64,000 bases of DNA from Yoonia sp. R2331 (GTDB lineage: Bacteria; Pseudomonadota; Alphaproteobacteria; Rhodobacterales; Rhodobacteraceae). Every line of letters begins with the position of its first letter. The stretch's first letter is position 1. This document shows positions 11,155-19,528 of the stretch, one piece after another. Made by a program: the position numbers and the translations under genes. Under the pieces are notes generated by a model that did not search any database, had not been told where the DNA came from, and worked only from the letters and a program-made list of their open reading frames with translations. The DNA lies in NCBI RefSeq assembly GCF_041103235.1, contig NZ_JBGCUN010000002.1:495001-559000 (forward strand), written 5' to 3'.

Positions 11155-13020
11155 TTGCCCGAGGCCAAGACCAGCACTTTGACCGGTTACGACGTCATTC
11201 AGGGATACCTGCGCACCCTTGACGGGTCGCCCGGTGTCTACAGGATGTTGGATGCCGAAAGCCGGGTGCTATACGTCGGCAAGGCGCGCAACCTCAAGGC
11301 GCGGGTCAGCAGCTATGCCCGGCCCGGTCAGCACAGCCCGCGCATTGCCCGGATGATCAACGAGACAGCTTCGATGATGTTTCTGACCACGCGGACAGAG
11401 ACCGAGGCGTTGTTGCTGGAACAGAACCTGATCAAGCAACTTAAGCCGCGCTACAACGTGTTGTTGCGAGATGACAAATCGTTTCCGAATATTCTCGTCG
11501 CCAAGGGCCATGACTTTCCAAAAATCAAAAAGCATCGCGGGGCCAAGAAGGAAAAGGGCGACTACTATGGCCCCTTTGCAGGGGCAGGAGCGGTCAACCG
11601 GACGCTAAACCAGTTGCAGCGGGTTTTTTTGCTGCGCAACTGCACAGATGCCGATTTTGAGACGCGGACGCGTCCTTGTCTGCAGTACCAGATCAAACGC
11701 TGTACAGCCCCTTGCGTCGGAAAGATCGACAAGGATGCCTATGCCCAAAGCGTGAAAGACGCAGAGAGCTTTCTGCAAGGGCGGACCAAGGGGATTCAGG
11801 AAAGCCTTGCCCGACAGATGGGCGAGGCGGCAGAGGCGATGGAATACGAACGTGCAGCGGCCCTGCGCGATCGGATCAAGGCACTCACACAGGTGCAATC
11901 GGCACAAGGCATCAACCCCAAGGGCGTGGCTGAGGCGGATATCATGGGGCTGCACATTGATGGTGGACAGGCTTGTGTGCAGGTGTTTTTCATCCGCGCC
12001 AATCAGAATTGGGGCAACCACGACTACTATCCGCGCATCGCAGGTGATGAGGACCCCGCAGAGATCATGCAGGCCTTTGTCGGGCAGTTCTATTCTAACC
12101 GCGAACCGCCGCGCGCGCTGATCCTGAGCCACGGCCTGGACGACACTGATCTGATGGCAGAGGCGCTTGCAGATAAGGCGGGTCGCAAGGTTGAGATCAC
12201 CGTGCCGCAACGGGGCGAAAAGGCAGAGTTGGTGCAGGGTGCACTGCGCAATGCGCGCGAAAGCCTTGCGCGCAAGATGTCGGAAAGTGCCACGCAGGGG
12301 CGGTTGCTGAAAGGTGTGGCTGCGGCCTTTGACCTTGAAAAGGTACCAGAGCGGATTGAGGTCTATGACAACAGCCACATTCAGGGCGCGCATGCGGTGG
12401 GTGCGATGATTGTGGCCGGGCCTGAGGGGTTCGAGAAGAACCAGTATCGTAAGTTCAACATTCGCGGTGATGATCTGACCCCTGGCGATGACTTTGGCAT
12501 GATGAAAGAGGTGCTGACCCGACGCTTTCAGCGTCTGCTGAAAGAAGACCCCGACAGGCAGTCCGGCAACTGGCCGGACCTGTTGCTGATCGACGGCGGG
12601 GCCGGACAGGTCAGCGCAGTGCGCGAGATCATGGAAGACCTTGGCGTAGGCGATGTGCCGATGGTCGGCGTGGCCAAGGGGATCGACCGCGACGCGGGCA
12701 AAGAAGAATTCCACCGCACCGGCAAATCGGTGATGGCGCTGCGCCACAATGATCCGGTGCTTTATTTCATTCAGCGGATGCGGGACGAGGTGCATCGGTT
12801 TGCCATCGGCACCCATCGCGCCAAACGCTCCAAGGCTATCGGGGCCACGCCGCTGGACGACGTACCGGGCGTCGGGGCTACCCGCAAGCGGGCGCTGCTG
12901 GCGCATTTCGGGTCGGCCAAAGCGGTGTCACGCGCAAATCTTGCGGACCTCAAGGCGGTTGAGGGCATATCCGACAGCCTTGCACAGACCGTTTACGACT
13001 TTTTCCACGAAAACGGCTAG
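11155..13020 (+). CDS. uvrC: Excinuclease ABC subunit C
   Basis: A 621-residue UvrC, full family length. It makes the 3' and 5' incisions in nucleotide excision repair after UvrAB loads at a lesion. The N-terminal GIY-YIG nuclease (GVYRM ... VLYVGKARNLKARVSSY) covers about residues 15-105, the UVR domain binding UvrB about 205-240, the RNase H-like endonuclease domain the middle, and tandem helix-hairpin-helix repeats (DDVPGVGATRKRALLAHFG) the C terminus. The start is TTG, preceded by AGGTGA at a good distance. I found no SOS-box pattern GTTC-N7-GTTC in front. The stop interlocks with the convergent AraC gene (CTAG). Confidence 0.97.
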   Translation: MPEAKTSTLTGYDVIQGYLRTLDGSPGVYRMLDAESRVLYVGKARNLKARVSSYARPGQHSPRIARMINETASMMFLTTRTETEALLLEQNLIKQLKPRYNVLLRDDKSFPNILVAKGHDFPKIKKHRGAKKEKGDYYGPFAGAGAVNRTLNQLQRVFLLRNCTDADFETRTRPCLQYQIKRCTAPCVGKIDKDAYAQSVKDAESFLQGRTKGIQESLARQMGEAAEAMEYERAAALRDRIKALTQVQSAQGINPKGVAEADIMGLHIDGGQACVQVFFIRANQNWGNHDYYPRIAGDEDPAEIMQAFVGQFYSNREPPRALILSHGLDDTDLMAEALADKAGRKVEITVPQRGEKAELVQGALRNARESLARKMSESATQGRLLKGVAAAFDLEKVPERIEVYDNSHIQGAHAVGAMIVAGPEGFEKNQYRKFNIRGDDLTPGDDFGMMKEVLTRRFQRLLKEDPDRQSGNWPDLLLIDGGAGQVSAVREIMEDLGVGDVPMVGVAKGIDRDAGKEEFHRTGKSVMALRHNDPVLYFIQRMRDEVHRFAIGTHRAKRSKAIGATPLDDVPGVGATRKRALLAHFGSAKAVSRANLADLKAVEGISDSLAQTVYDFFHENG

Positions 13021-13856
13021 GGCGCGGCCTGCTTTTGCACCAAGGCCCGAAAGGCGTCAGACCGGCCAAGGAAGGTTGAAAACAGGTCGTCGGGGCTGCG
13101 CAGATAGGCCAATGGCGAGGTGCCTAGAAACGCGCGCATTGCATTGTTGAAATGGGCTTGGTCGTAAAACCCAGCCTCAACCGCGAGTGCGGCAAGGGTT
13201 GCGGTGTCGTCCTGCTGCATCGCCGTGAAGGCGAGGTTGAGCTGTTGCACCCGCGCGAAAAATTTTGGCGAAAGCCCCACAACATTTTTGAACCCGCGTT
13301 CCAACTGACGCTGGCTTATTGCAAGGCTGCCCGCCAGGTCGGTGATCTTGATTTGTCCTCCTGCCTGTTCGATCAGGGTTGCCGCTTCTTTGATCCAACC
13401 CGGTACGGAAAATGGTGCGGCGGCCTGCCCTGACAGGGCTGCAACAAAGCGCTGGGCCGGGGGGTCGCTGTAAGGTGCGTCGAGGGCAGCAAACGGTGCC
13501 AGATGCCGCAGACTGCTGGCCTGATTGACGCAATCTGCCCCGGCGATGCCAGTCAGCTCTGTCAAGCCGGTGGCGGTACATTCGGCCAGCAGATGCCCCA
13601 AACGGCCATCATATCGCACGGTAATGTCGTCAGACGTTATCTGCCCTGCCACGTGCGGGCCATCCTGAAGTTTGGCGTTGGGCGGGGTTGCATCTTTGGC
13701 GCCGACAGTCCCGCGATAAACCCAGCCAATATAGCTGTATCCCGTTGGTGCGGGGCGCACCTCGGCGGTGATCGGCGCTTCATGGTCGGCATGCACGATC
13801 CGACGCACGTAAGGCCGCAAGTCTGGCGGCACATCAAGAGGGCGGTATGCAATCAT
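13017..13856 (-). CDS. AraC family transcriptional regulator
   Basis: A 279-residue regulator with an N-terminal ligand-sensing region (DUF6597-like start, RPLDVPPDLRPYVR) and a C-terminal AraC double helix-turn-helix at about residues 165-260 (LAGSLAISQRQLERGFKNVVG ... EAGFYDQAHFNNAMRAFLG). I prefer the ATG at 13856. An in-frame ATG at 13931 would extend it by 25 poorly family-like residues and lie only 19 bp from the divergent gene's start. It may control that divergent gene. The stop codon interlocks with that of uvrC in 4 bp. Confidence 0.87.
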   Translation of the reverse strand: MIAYRPLDVPPDLRPYVRRIVHADHEAPITAEVRPAPTGYSYIGWVYRGTVGAKDATPPNAKLQDGPHVAGQITSDDITVRYDGRLGHLLAECTATGLTELTGIAGADCVNQASSLRHLAPFAALDAPYSDPPAQRFVAALSGQAAAPFSVPGWIKEAATLIEQAGGQIKITDLAGSLAISQRQLERGFKNVVGLSPKFFARVQQLNLAFTAMQQDDTATLAALAVEAGFYDQAHFNNAMRAFLGTSPLAYLRSPDDLFSTFLGRSDAFRALVQKQAAP

Positions 13857-13950
13857 CGGCGGGGCCCTGCGTCCGGTGTCGGGTTTTTCCAATACCGATC
13901 CACTGGTCAAAGGCACACTGTCGCCATTCATTTATAGAAGGAATTTGAAA

Positions 13951-14343
13951 ATGCAGTCGACAACACTTTGCGATTATCAGGTTTTGCGCGATACCCCGTT
14001 CACCCTTGATGCTGAAAGCAGCCCGGCCAGCGAGCGGACCTTTCATTTCACCATGCCGCCGGACCTTGAGCTTGGCGACGGGTTGCGCCAGCCGATCCTG
14101 TCCTTTGCCGCCAATGTGCAAAAGGCCGCCAGCTTTCGGATATTCCTGAATGCGCGCGAGATCATCACGTTCAATATGGGCAAGGCCAAGACCCGCAGTA
14201 TGCTTGAGCCATTCAATGCGCAGACGGCCTTTCCCGAAGGTAGCAGTGCGCCCGCGCAGGTGCCGCTGCGCATTCTGATGCAAAGGGGAAAGATCGGGTT
14301 CCAGAACCTGATCCTGTTCTACCAGATCCGACGCGACGGCTGA
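13951..14343 (+). CDS. Conserved-looking hypothetical protein
   Basis: A 130-residue soluble protein that I do not recognise. It has an excellent ribosome-binding site (AGAAGGA 8 bp before ATG) and typical codon use. There is no signal peptide or membrane segment. The sequence alternates strands and short loops (FRIFLNAREIITFNMG, QVPLRILMQRGKIGFQNLILFYQI), suggesting a compact beta-rich fold. It is divergent from the AraC regulator and precedes pgsA by 70 bp; that gap contains a 9-bp inverted repeat (TCCGGGGCG at 14355-14363, CGCCCCGGA at 14385-14393) without a T-run. Confidence 0.75.
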   Translation: MQSTTLCDYQVLRDTPFTLDAESSPASERTFHFTMPPDLELGDGLRQPILSFAANVQKAASFRIFLNAREIITFNMGKAKTRSMLEPFNAQTAFPEGSSAPAQVPLRILMQRGKIGFQNLILFYQIRRDG

Positions 14344-14413
14344 TCCGGCAGAAATCCGGGGCGGGCGGCTTTGGTGGCTGGCATCGCCCCGGACATCGCG
14401 CTACGCATGGGGT

Positions 14414-15079
14414 ATGACGTTTAACCTGCCCAATATCCTGACCATCCTGCGCCTTTTTGCTGCGCCCGGTGTCGCGATCATGTTTCTCTACTTTGCGCGT
14501 CCGCTCGCGGATTGGTGCGCGTTGATCCTTTTTGTGGGTGCCGCGGTCACGGATTTTGTGGATGGCTATCTGGCGCGAGCATGGAAGCAGGAAAGCGCCT
14601 TTGGCGCGATGCTGGACCCGATTGCCGACAAGGCGATGGTGATCATTGCGCTGCTGGTCATCATCGGATTTTCGTCTTGGTCACCCTGGCTGGTCTTGCC
14701 CGCCACAATGATCGTATTTCGCGAAGTTTTCGTCTCGGGCATGCGCGAGTTTCTGGGCGCCAAGGCCGGTCTGCTGAAGGTGACCAATCTGGCCAAGTGG
14801 AAGACAACCGCACAGATGGTGGCGATTGCCACGCTCTTTGGGCAGGGCATCTTTCTGCATCACCAGATCGAACGAACTATCGGCATGGACCCGCAGATGG
14901 TCGAGGATATTTTCGCAGGCACCATCCCGGATGAGGTGGGCCTGCTGTGGCTTGAACAGGCCTATGCGGTGACGGGCTGGGCGGGGCTGGCGCTGCTTTG
15001 GATTGCGGCAGTGCTGACGCTGATCACCGGCTTCGACTATTTCCGCAAATCGCTGCCCTTCCTGCGCGAGGGCGCGTGA
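14414..15079 (+). CDS. pgsA: CDP-diacylglycerol-glycerol-3-phosphate 3-phosphatidyltransferase
   Basis: A 221-residue integral membrane enzyme making phosphatidylglycerophosphate from CDP-diacylglycerol and glycerol-3-phosphate, the committed step to phosphatidylglycerol. The CDP-alcohol phosphotransferase motif D-x2-DG-x2-AR-x8-G-x3-D-x3-D is complete: Asp47, Asp50, Gly51, Ala54, Arg55, Gly64, Asp68, Asp72. Hydrophobic segments flank it. The stop overlaps the moaD start by one base, an arrangement (pgsA-moaD-moaE) I associate with alphaproteobacteria. Confidence 0.95.
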   Translation: MTFNLPNILTILRLFAAPGVAIMFLYFARPLADWCALILFVGAAVTDFVDGYLARAWKQESAFGAMLDPIADKAMVIIALLVIIGFSSWSPWLVLPATMIVFREVFVSGMREFLGAKAGLLKVTNLAKWKTTAQMVAIATLFGQGIFLHHQIERTIGMDPQMVEDIFAGTIPDEVGLLWLEQAYAVTGWAGLALLWIAAVLTLITGFDYFRKSLPFLREGA

Positions 15080-15324
15080 TGGAGGTGTTGTATTTCGCAT
15101 GGGTGCGAGAACGGATCGGACTGCCGAAGGAGCGGGTCGAAACCGCGGCTGCGACAGTCAGCGATCTGGTTGCTGAACTAGTCGCCCGCGAAGAACGCTA
15201 TGCTGCAGCCTTTGCCGACATCAGCGCCTTGCGCGTCGCCGTGGATCAGGAATTGACCGATTTTGATGCACCACTGGCGGGCGCGCGCGAGGTGGCTTTC
15301 TTTCCGCCGATGACGGGTGGCTGA
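15079..15324 (+). CDS. moaD: Molybdopterin synthase small subunit
   Basis: An 81-residue ubiquitin-fold sulfur carrier ending in Gly-Gly (FPPMTGG), the residues that are adenylated and thiocarboxylated before sulfur donation to precursor Z in molybdopterin synthesis. The start ATG overlaps the pgsA stop (TGATG). It acts as a heterotetramer with MoaE, encoded immediately downstream. Confidence 0.95.
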   Translation: MEVLYFAWVRERIGLPKERVETAAATVSDLVAELVAREERYAAAFADISALRVAVDQELTDFDAPLAGAREVAFFPPMTGG

Positions 15325-15325
15325 C

Positions 15326-15793
15326 ATGGACATCCGGGTGCAGGACGCGCCGTTTGACTCAGGCGCAGAGCTGAACGGGTTTTCGGCGCGCCAGTCTGAT
15401 GCTGGCGCTGTTGTCAGCTTTACCGGGATCGTGCGGGATGTTGCGGGCGGCTTGCAGCATATGCAGATTGAACACTATCCAGGCATGACCGAAAAGGCGC
15501 TGACCCAGATCGCGCAAGAGGCCGCAACGCGCTGGGCGCTCAGCGATGTGCTTGTCATTCACCGGTACGGGGCGCTGACCCCAACAGAGCCGATCATGAT
15601 GGTCGCGACGGCCAGCGCGCACCGCGCTGCGGCCTTTGCAGCTGCGGATTTTCTGATGGATTACCTCAAATCCCGCGCACCTTTCTGGAAGAAAGAGGTG
15701 TTGGCAGAAGGCGCGGATTGGGTCGCGGCTAAGGCCGAAGACGAGGATGCGCTGCACCGTTGGACAATGGACCGTGACAGCGGCACGTCGTGA
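15326..15793 (+). CDS. moaE: Molybdopterin synthase catalytic subunit
   Basis: A 155-residue MoaE, the large subunit that converts cyclic pyranopterin monophosphate to molybdopterin with sulfur from MoaD. The family segments GIVRDVAGG, IEHYPGMTE, RYGALTPTE and the active-site lysines of APFWKKEVL near the C terminus are visible. An upstream in-frame GTG (15317) would overlap moaD by 8 bp and is an alternative start. The last 65 bp overlap the convergent tag gene. Confidence 0.95.
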   Translation: MDIRVQDAPFDSGAELNGFSARQSDAGAVVSFTGIVRDVAGGLQHMQIEHYPGMTEKALTQIAQEAATRWALSDVLVIHRYGALTPTEPIMMVATASAHRAAAFAAADFLMDYLKSRAPFWKKEVLAEGADWVAAKAEDEDALHRWTMDRDSGTS

Positions 15794-16328
15794 TGTGGTC
15801 GTTGACCAGCCCTGTGGCCTGCATAAAGGCATAAACGATCGTGGGACCGCAGAACTTGAACCCGGCGGCTTTGAGGTCCTTGGATATTTGCTTTGATAGC
15901 GGAGTCTCTGCGGGCACATCGGCCATAGTGGCGCGGTTGGGCTGCAACGGCCTGCCATCCACGTAGCGCCACAGAAACTGGTCAAACCCTTCGCGGGCCT
16001 CGATCTCTTGCCAGGCGCGGGCATTGTGGATGGTCGCTTCGATCTTGCCGCGGTGACGGATGATGCCTGCGTCCTGCAACAGTCGCTGCACATCTGTTTC
16101 GCCCCATGTGGCGATCTCGTGCGGGTCAAAACCGGCGAACGCCGCGCGAAAGTTGTCGCGTTTCTTGAGGATCGTGATCCAGCTAAGACCTGCCTGGAAG
16201 CCGTCAAGGATCAGCTTTTCCCACAGCGCGCGGCTGTCAAATTCCGGCACGCCCCATTCGGTGTCGTGGTAGTCCAGATAGATCGGGTCGGGCCCGGCCC
16301 AGCCGCAACGGTCCATTGGTTTGTTCAT
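15729..16328 (-). CDS. tag: DNA-3-methyladenine glycosylase I
   Basis: A 199-residue base-excision enzyme removing 3-methyladenine. The zinc-binding residues of Tag are present: Cys8 and His21 (CGWAGPDPIYLDYHDTEWG), and the C-terminal His and Cys in VNDHITTCRCH. The homologous part ends around that motif; about 12 further residues are read out of the moaE 3' end before the stop, giving a 65-bp convergent overlap. The start ATG at 16328 is 48 bp from the divergent EAL gene; the preceding open frame is not protein-like. Confidence 0.93.
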   Translation of the reverse strand: MNKPMDRCGWAGPDPIYLDYHDTEWGVPEFDSRALWEKLILDGFQAGLSWITILKKRDNFRAAFAGFDPHEIATWGETDVQRLLQDAGIIRHRGKIEATIHNARAWQEIEAREGFDQFLWRYVDGRPLQPNRATMADVPAETPLSKQISKDLKAAGFKFCGPTIVYAFMQATGLVNDHITTCRCHGPLSNGAAHPRLRP

Positions 16329-16376
16329 TGTCTTTAACGCTCCGTTAGGCGAAAGGGGCCTAGTGTCGGGTATTCC

Positions 16377-17198
16377 ATGACGGATACCCAGATGAACGCC
16401 ACGTTGCCCAATACGCTGGACCGTGACCAGCCCCCTCCGGACCCGCTTGCCTTTGCCGTGGCCAGCCGGGATGCCGACGTGCTGGCATTGGTGCGGTCGG
16501 CTTTGGCGGCAGGACGGGCGCGGTTGGCGTTCCAGCCCGTCGTCTTGACACATGACCACAACGTCGTGGCCTTTTACGAAGGGTTGGTGCGGGTGCTGGA
16601 TGACGCAGGCCGGGTGATTCCGGCGGCGCATTTCATGCCAGTGGTGGAAGAAACCGATCTGGGGCGCGAAATTGACACTGCCGCCCTGAACCTGGCGTTT
16701 GATATGCTGCGCAAGAACCCCGACATGCGGCTGTCGGTCAATGTCTCAGCGCGGTCTTTTGGCGATGGCCGCTGGCGGCGTGCTTTGGAAGAAGGGCTGA
16801 CACGGCGCGGCGCGCTGGGCGACCGTCTGATCTTTGAGATTACGGAAACCTCAGCGATGATGTTGCACGAGGTTGTTGTCCGCTTCATGAGCGAGATGCA
16901 GCCGCGCGGTGTTGCTTTTGCGCTGGATGGGTTTGGCGGCGGGTTGATCGCATTTCGCCACCTCAAGGAATTCTTTTTCGATCTGGTCAAGGTCGACAAG
17001 AGTTTCGTGAAGGGCGTGGCCCATGACCCCGATAATCAAGTACTCGTCGAAGCGCTGATCACAGTAGCCCATCAGTTCGAGATGTTTGCCGTGGTCGAAG
17101 GGGTCGAAAACGCGGCTGATGCTGAATTCCTGTCCCAGATCGGGGCCGATTGCTTGCAAGGATATCATATCGGGTCTCCGCGCTTTGCATTGCGATAA
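16377..17198 (+). CDS. EAL domain protein, degenerate metal site
   Basis: A 273-residue cytoplasmic protein made almost entirely of an EAL fold (cyclic-di-GMP phosphodiesterase family) from about residue 40. Conserved positions seen: Glu68 in YEGLVR, Asn122 in SVNVS, Glu154 in FEITET, Asp184, Lys205 in VKVDKSF, Glu241 in VVEGVE and QGY at 261-263. The two-aspartate motif usually DDFGTG reads DGFGGG (184-189), so the second aspartate is Gly185. That residue is generally needed for catalysis, so it may bind or sense rather than cleave cyclic-di-GMP. It carries no GGDEF, PAS or membrane segment. Confidence 0.88.
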   Translation: MTDTQMNATLPNTLDRDQPPPDPLAFAVASRDADVLALVRSALAAGRARLAFQPVVLTHDHNVVAFYEGLVRVLDDAGRVIPAAHFMPVVEETDLGREIDTAALNLAFDMLRKNPDMRLSVNVSARSFGDGRWRRALEEGLTRRGALGDRLIFEITETSAMMLHEVVVRFMSEMQPRGVAFALDGFGGGLIAFRHLKEFFFDLVKVDKSFVKGVAHDPDNQVLVEALITVAHQFEMFAVVEGVENAADAEFLSQIGADCLQGYHIGSPRFALR

Positions 17199-17225
17199 TG
17201 CGGAATCGCGTTGCCCTGACGCCCC

Positions 17226-17267
17226 GTAAGCCCTAAAAACGCTGCAACGCAGCAGACCGGGGCTTAC
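17226..17267 (+). terminator. Nested stem-loop after the EAL gene
   Basis: Outer 8-bp perfect inverted repeat GTAAGCCC (17226-17233) / GGGCTTAC (17260-17267) enclosing an inner hairpin GCTGC-AAC-GCAGC (17241-17253). A T-rich stretch follows but without an uninterrupted T-run. Likely ends the EAL transcript or forms a leader element of phaA, which starts 70 bp later. Confidence 0.5.
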
Positions 17268-17337
17268 TGCTTCTTGTTTCGTTTTACGTGTTTTGTACTC
17301 CGGTCTGATCAACGTCATACGTTTGAGAGGACACAAC

Positions 17338-18513
17338 ATGACCAACGTCGTAATCGCATCTGCAGCCCGTACACCTGTCGGCAGTTTCCTGGGGTCTCTT
17401 GGCGCCGTGCCTGCCCATGATCTGGGTGCCGCTGTGCTGAAGGCTGTCGTGGAACGCGCGGGGATTGATGCCGCTGATGTGAGCGAAACGATCCTGGGTC
17501 AGGTGCTGACCGCGGCCCAAGGCCAGAACCCTGCGCGTCAGGCACATGTGAACGCAGGTCTGCCGATTGAAAGCGCGGCTTGGGGCATCAACCAGGTGTG
17601 CGGCTCTGGCTTGCGGGCTGTGGCCCTTGGCGCGCAGCATATCCAACTAGGTGATGCAGCGATTGTCGCCGCGGGCGGGCAGGAAAGCATGTCGCTGTCT
17701 CCCCACGCCGCTGCCCTGCGCACCGGTCAGAAGATGGGCGATATGAAGTATATCGACACCATGATCCGCGATGGTCTGTGGGATGCGTTCAACGGATATC
17801 ACATGGGTCAGACGGCTGAAAACGTTGCCGAAAAATGGCAAATCAGCCGCGACCAGCAGGATGAATTCGCCGTTGCCAGCCAGAACAAGGCCGAGGCCGC
17901 ACAGAAAGCTGGCAAATTCGCCGATGAGATCACCGCCTATACCGTCAAGACCCGCAAGGGCGACATCGTTGTGGATCAGGATGAATACATCCGCCACGGC
18001 GCCACGATGGAAGCCATGCAGAAACTGCGCCCGGCCTTCATCAAGGACGGCACCGTAACTGCCGCTAACGCATCGGGCCTGAACGATGGTGCGGCGGCCA
18101 CTTTGCTGATGACCGCAGACGAGGCTGAAAAGCGCGGGATCGAGCCACTGGCGCGCATCGTGTCCTATGCGACTGCGGGTCTGGATCCGGCGATCATGGG
18201 TGTCGGCCCGGTCAGCGCCAGCCGCAAAGCGCTGGAAAAGGCGGGTTGGAAGGCCGAAGACCTTGATCTGGTCGAAGCTAACGAAGCCTTTGCCGCACAG
18301 GCCTGTGCTGTGAACAAGGAAATGGGGTGGGATCCTGCTGTGGTGAACGTCAACGGCGGTGCCATCGCTATCGGTCACCCGATTGGTGCATCCGGCTGCC
18401 GCGTATTGAACACGCTGCTGTTCGAAATGAAGCGCCGCGATGCCAAGAAGGGTTTGGCGACCCTATGTATCGGTGGCGGCATGGGCGTTGCCCTTTGTGT
18501 TGAGCGCCCGTAA
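17338..18513 (+). CDS. phaA: Acetyl-CoA C-acetyltransferase (beta-ketothiolase)
   Basis: A 391-residue biosynthetic thiolase condensing two acetyl-CoA to acetoacetyl-CoA, the first step to poly-3-hydroxybutyrate. The catalytic residues are visible: nucleophile Cys88 (NQVCGSG), His347 (GHPIGASG) and Cys377 (CIGGGMG). The start ATG at 17338 has GAGAGG upstream; longer readings add residues outside the family. phaB follows after a strong terminator, while the polymerase gene phaC is not in this window. Confidence 0.96.
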   Translation: MTNVVIASAARTPVGSFLGSLGAVPAHDLGAAVLKAVVERAGIDAADVSETILGQVLTAAQGQNPARQAHVNAGLPIESAAWGINQVCGSGLRAVALGAQHIQLGDAAIVAAGGQESMSLSPHAAALRTGQKMGDMKYIDTMIRDGLWDAFNGYHMGQTAENVAEKWQISRDQQDEFAVASQNKAEAAQKAGKFADEITAYTVKTRKGDIVVDQDEYIRHGATMEAMQKLRPAFIKDGTVTAANASGLNDGAAATLLMTADEAEKRGIEPLARIVSYATAGLDPAIMGVGPVSASRKALEKAGWKAEDLDLVEANEAFAAQACAVNKEMGWDPAVVNVNGGAIAIGHPIGASGCRVLNTLLFEMKRRDAKKGLATLCIGGGMGVALCVERP

Positions 18514-18528
18514 ATCGTGACGCTACGC

Positions 18529-18564
18529 AACCGTTGCGCAATAAAGTTGCGCAACGGTTTTTGT
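18529..18564 (+). terminator. Strong intrinsic terminator between phaA and phaB
   Basis: Perfect 12-bp stem AACCGTTGCGCA (18529-18540) / TGCGCAACGGTT (18548-18559), 7-nt loop, T-run TTTTT from 18558. The phaA transcript should mostly stop here, so phaB is expected to need its own promoter in 18560-18603 or read-through. Confidence 0.92.
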
Positions 18565-18603
18565 TTGCCTAATAACATTACACACTAATTGGAGGAGACT
18601 GAG

Positions 18604-19329
18604 ATGGGACGTGTCGCAATTGTGACCGGTGGTTCGCGCGGAATTGGCGCGGCAATTTCAACCGCGCTAAAGGATGCAGGCTATGCCGTGGCCGCGACTT
18701 ATGCGGGCAACGATGAAAAGGCCGCCGCCTTTACCGCCGAAACCGGCATCAAGACCTACAAGTGGGACGTCGGAAATTATGACGCCTGCAAAGAGGGGAT
18801 CGCGCAAGTCGAGGCTGATCTGGGCCCGGTTGAGGTGCTGGTCAACAACGCGGGCATCACCCGCGACGCGCCATTCCACAAGATGACGCCTGACCACTGG
18901 CAGGCGGTGATCGACACCAACCTGAGCGGTCTGTTCAACATGACCCATAACGTTTGGGGTGGGATGCGTGAGCGCAAGTTCGGGCGCGTGATCTCGATTT
19001 CTTCGATCAACGGTCAAAAGGGTCAGTTCGCGCAGGCTAACTATGCTGCGGCCAAGGCGGGTGACATCGGCTTTACCAAGGCGCTGGCACAAGAGGGCGC
19101 GCGCGCAGGCATCACCGTGAACGTGATCGCACCCGGCTACATCAACACCGAAATGATGAGCACGATCCCCGAAAAGGTGATGAACGACGTGATCCTGCCG
19201 CAGATTCCCGTTGGGCGTTTGGGCGAAGCAGAAGAAATCGCCCGGGCGGTTGTATTCCTTGCCGCGGACGAGGCCGGTTTCGTGACCGGTTCGACCCTTT
19301 CGGCCAATGGCGGTCAGTACATGACCTGA
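18604..19329 (+). CDS. phbB: Acetoacetyl-CoA reductase (NADPH)
   Basis: A 241-residue SDR enzyme reducing acetoacetyl-CoA to (R)-3-hydroxybutyryl-CoA for PHB synthesis. Cofactor motif TGGSRGIG at 8-15, NNAG at 81-84, and the catalytic Ser134, Tyr147 and Lys151 (NYAAAK) are present. The ATG at 18604 has GGAGGAG at ideal distance; an upstream in-frame TTG at 18589 is unlikely. It works on the product of phaA. Confidence 0.95.
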   Translation: MGRVAIVTGGSRGIGAAISTALKDAGYAVAATYAGNDEKAAAFTAETGIKTYKWDVGNYDACKEGIAQVEADLGPVEVLVNNAGITRDAPFHKMTPDHWQAVIDTNLSGLFNMTHNVWGGMRERKFGRVISISSINGQKGQFAQANYAAAKAGDIGFTKALAQEGARAGITVNVIAPGYINTEMMSTIPEKVMNDVILPQIPVGRLGEAEEIARAVVFLAADEAGFVTGSTLSANGGQYMT

Positions 19330-19350
19330 CGCGCATCGCGCAACATGAAC

Positions 19351-19384
19351 AAAGGGCCGCGCTGATGCAGCGCGGCCCTTTTTC
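19351..19384 (+). terminator. Intrinsic terminator after phaB
   Basis: Perfect 12-bp stem AAAGGGCCGCGC (19351-19362) / GCGCGGCCCTTT (19370-19381) with a 7-nt loop and T-run to 19383. The A-tract on the left arm makes it also usable, less strongly, from the minus strand, where the 36-residue peptide gene ends at 19418. Confidence 0.92.
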
Positions 19385-19417
19385 GTTCGGCGGCCCGTTC
19401 GGCACCGTCGGAGCGAA

Positions 19418-19528
19418 TTACTTGCGCAGCGTCAGCATGCGCCACAGATCCCGCATCATTTCCCCGCGCGCGTTGTGTGCATCTTCATAGGCGTGGCGGG
19501 CGCGGTTGCTTGTTGCGATCTCGAACAT
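19418..19528 (-). CDS. Small peptide, 36 residues, arginine-rich
   Basis: A short frame read on the minus strand: it starts MFEIATSNRARHAYEDAHNA and ends MLTLRK, with TAA at 19418-19420. A good ribosome-binding site (AAAGGA, about 8 bp before the ATG) supports it. The sequence forms a plausible amphipathic helix with a basic C terminus. It shares the divergent region with the downstream LysR gene (start 19638) and ends facing the phaB terminator. I do not know a named family; its placement and start signal resemble conserved tiny proteins of Rhodobacterales, which is inference. Confidence 0.6.
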   Translation of the reverse strand: MFEIATSNRARHAYEDAHNARGEMMRDLWRMLTLRK

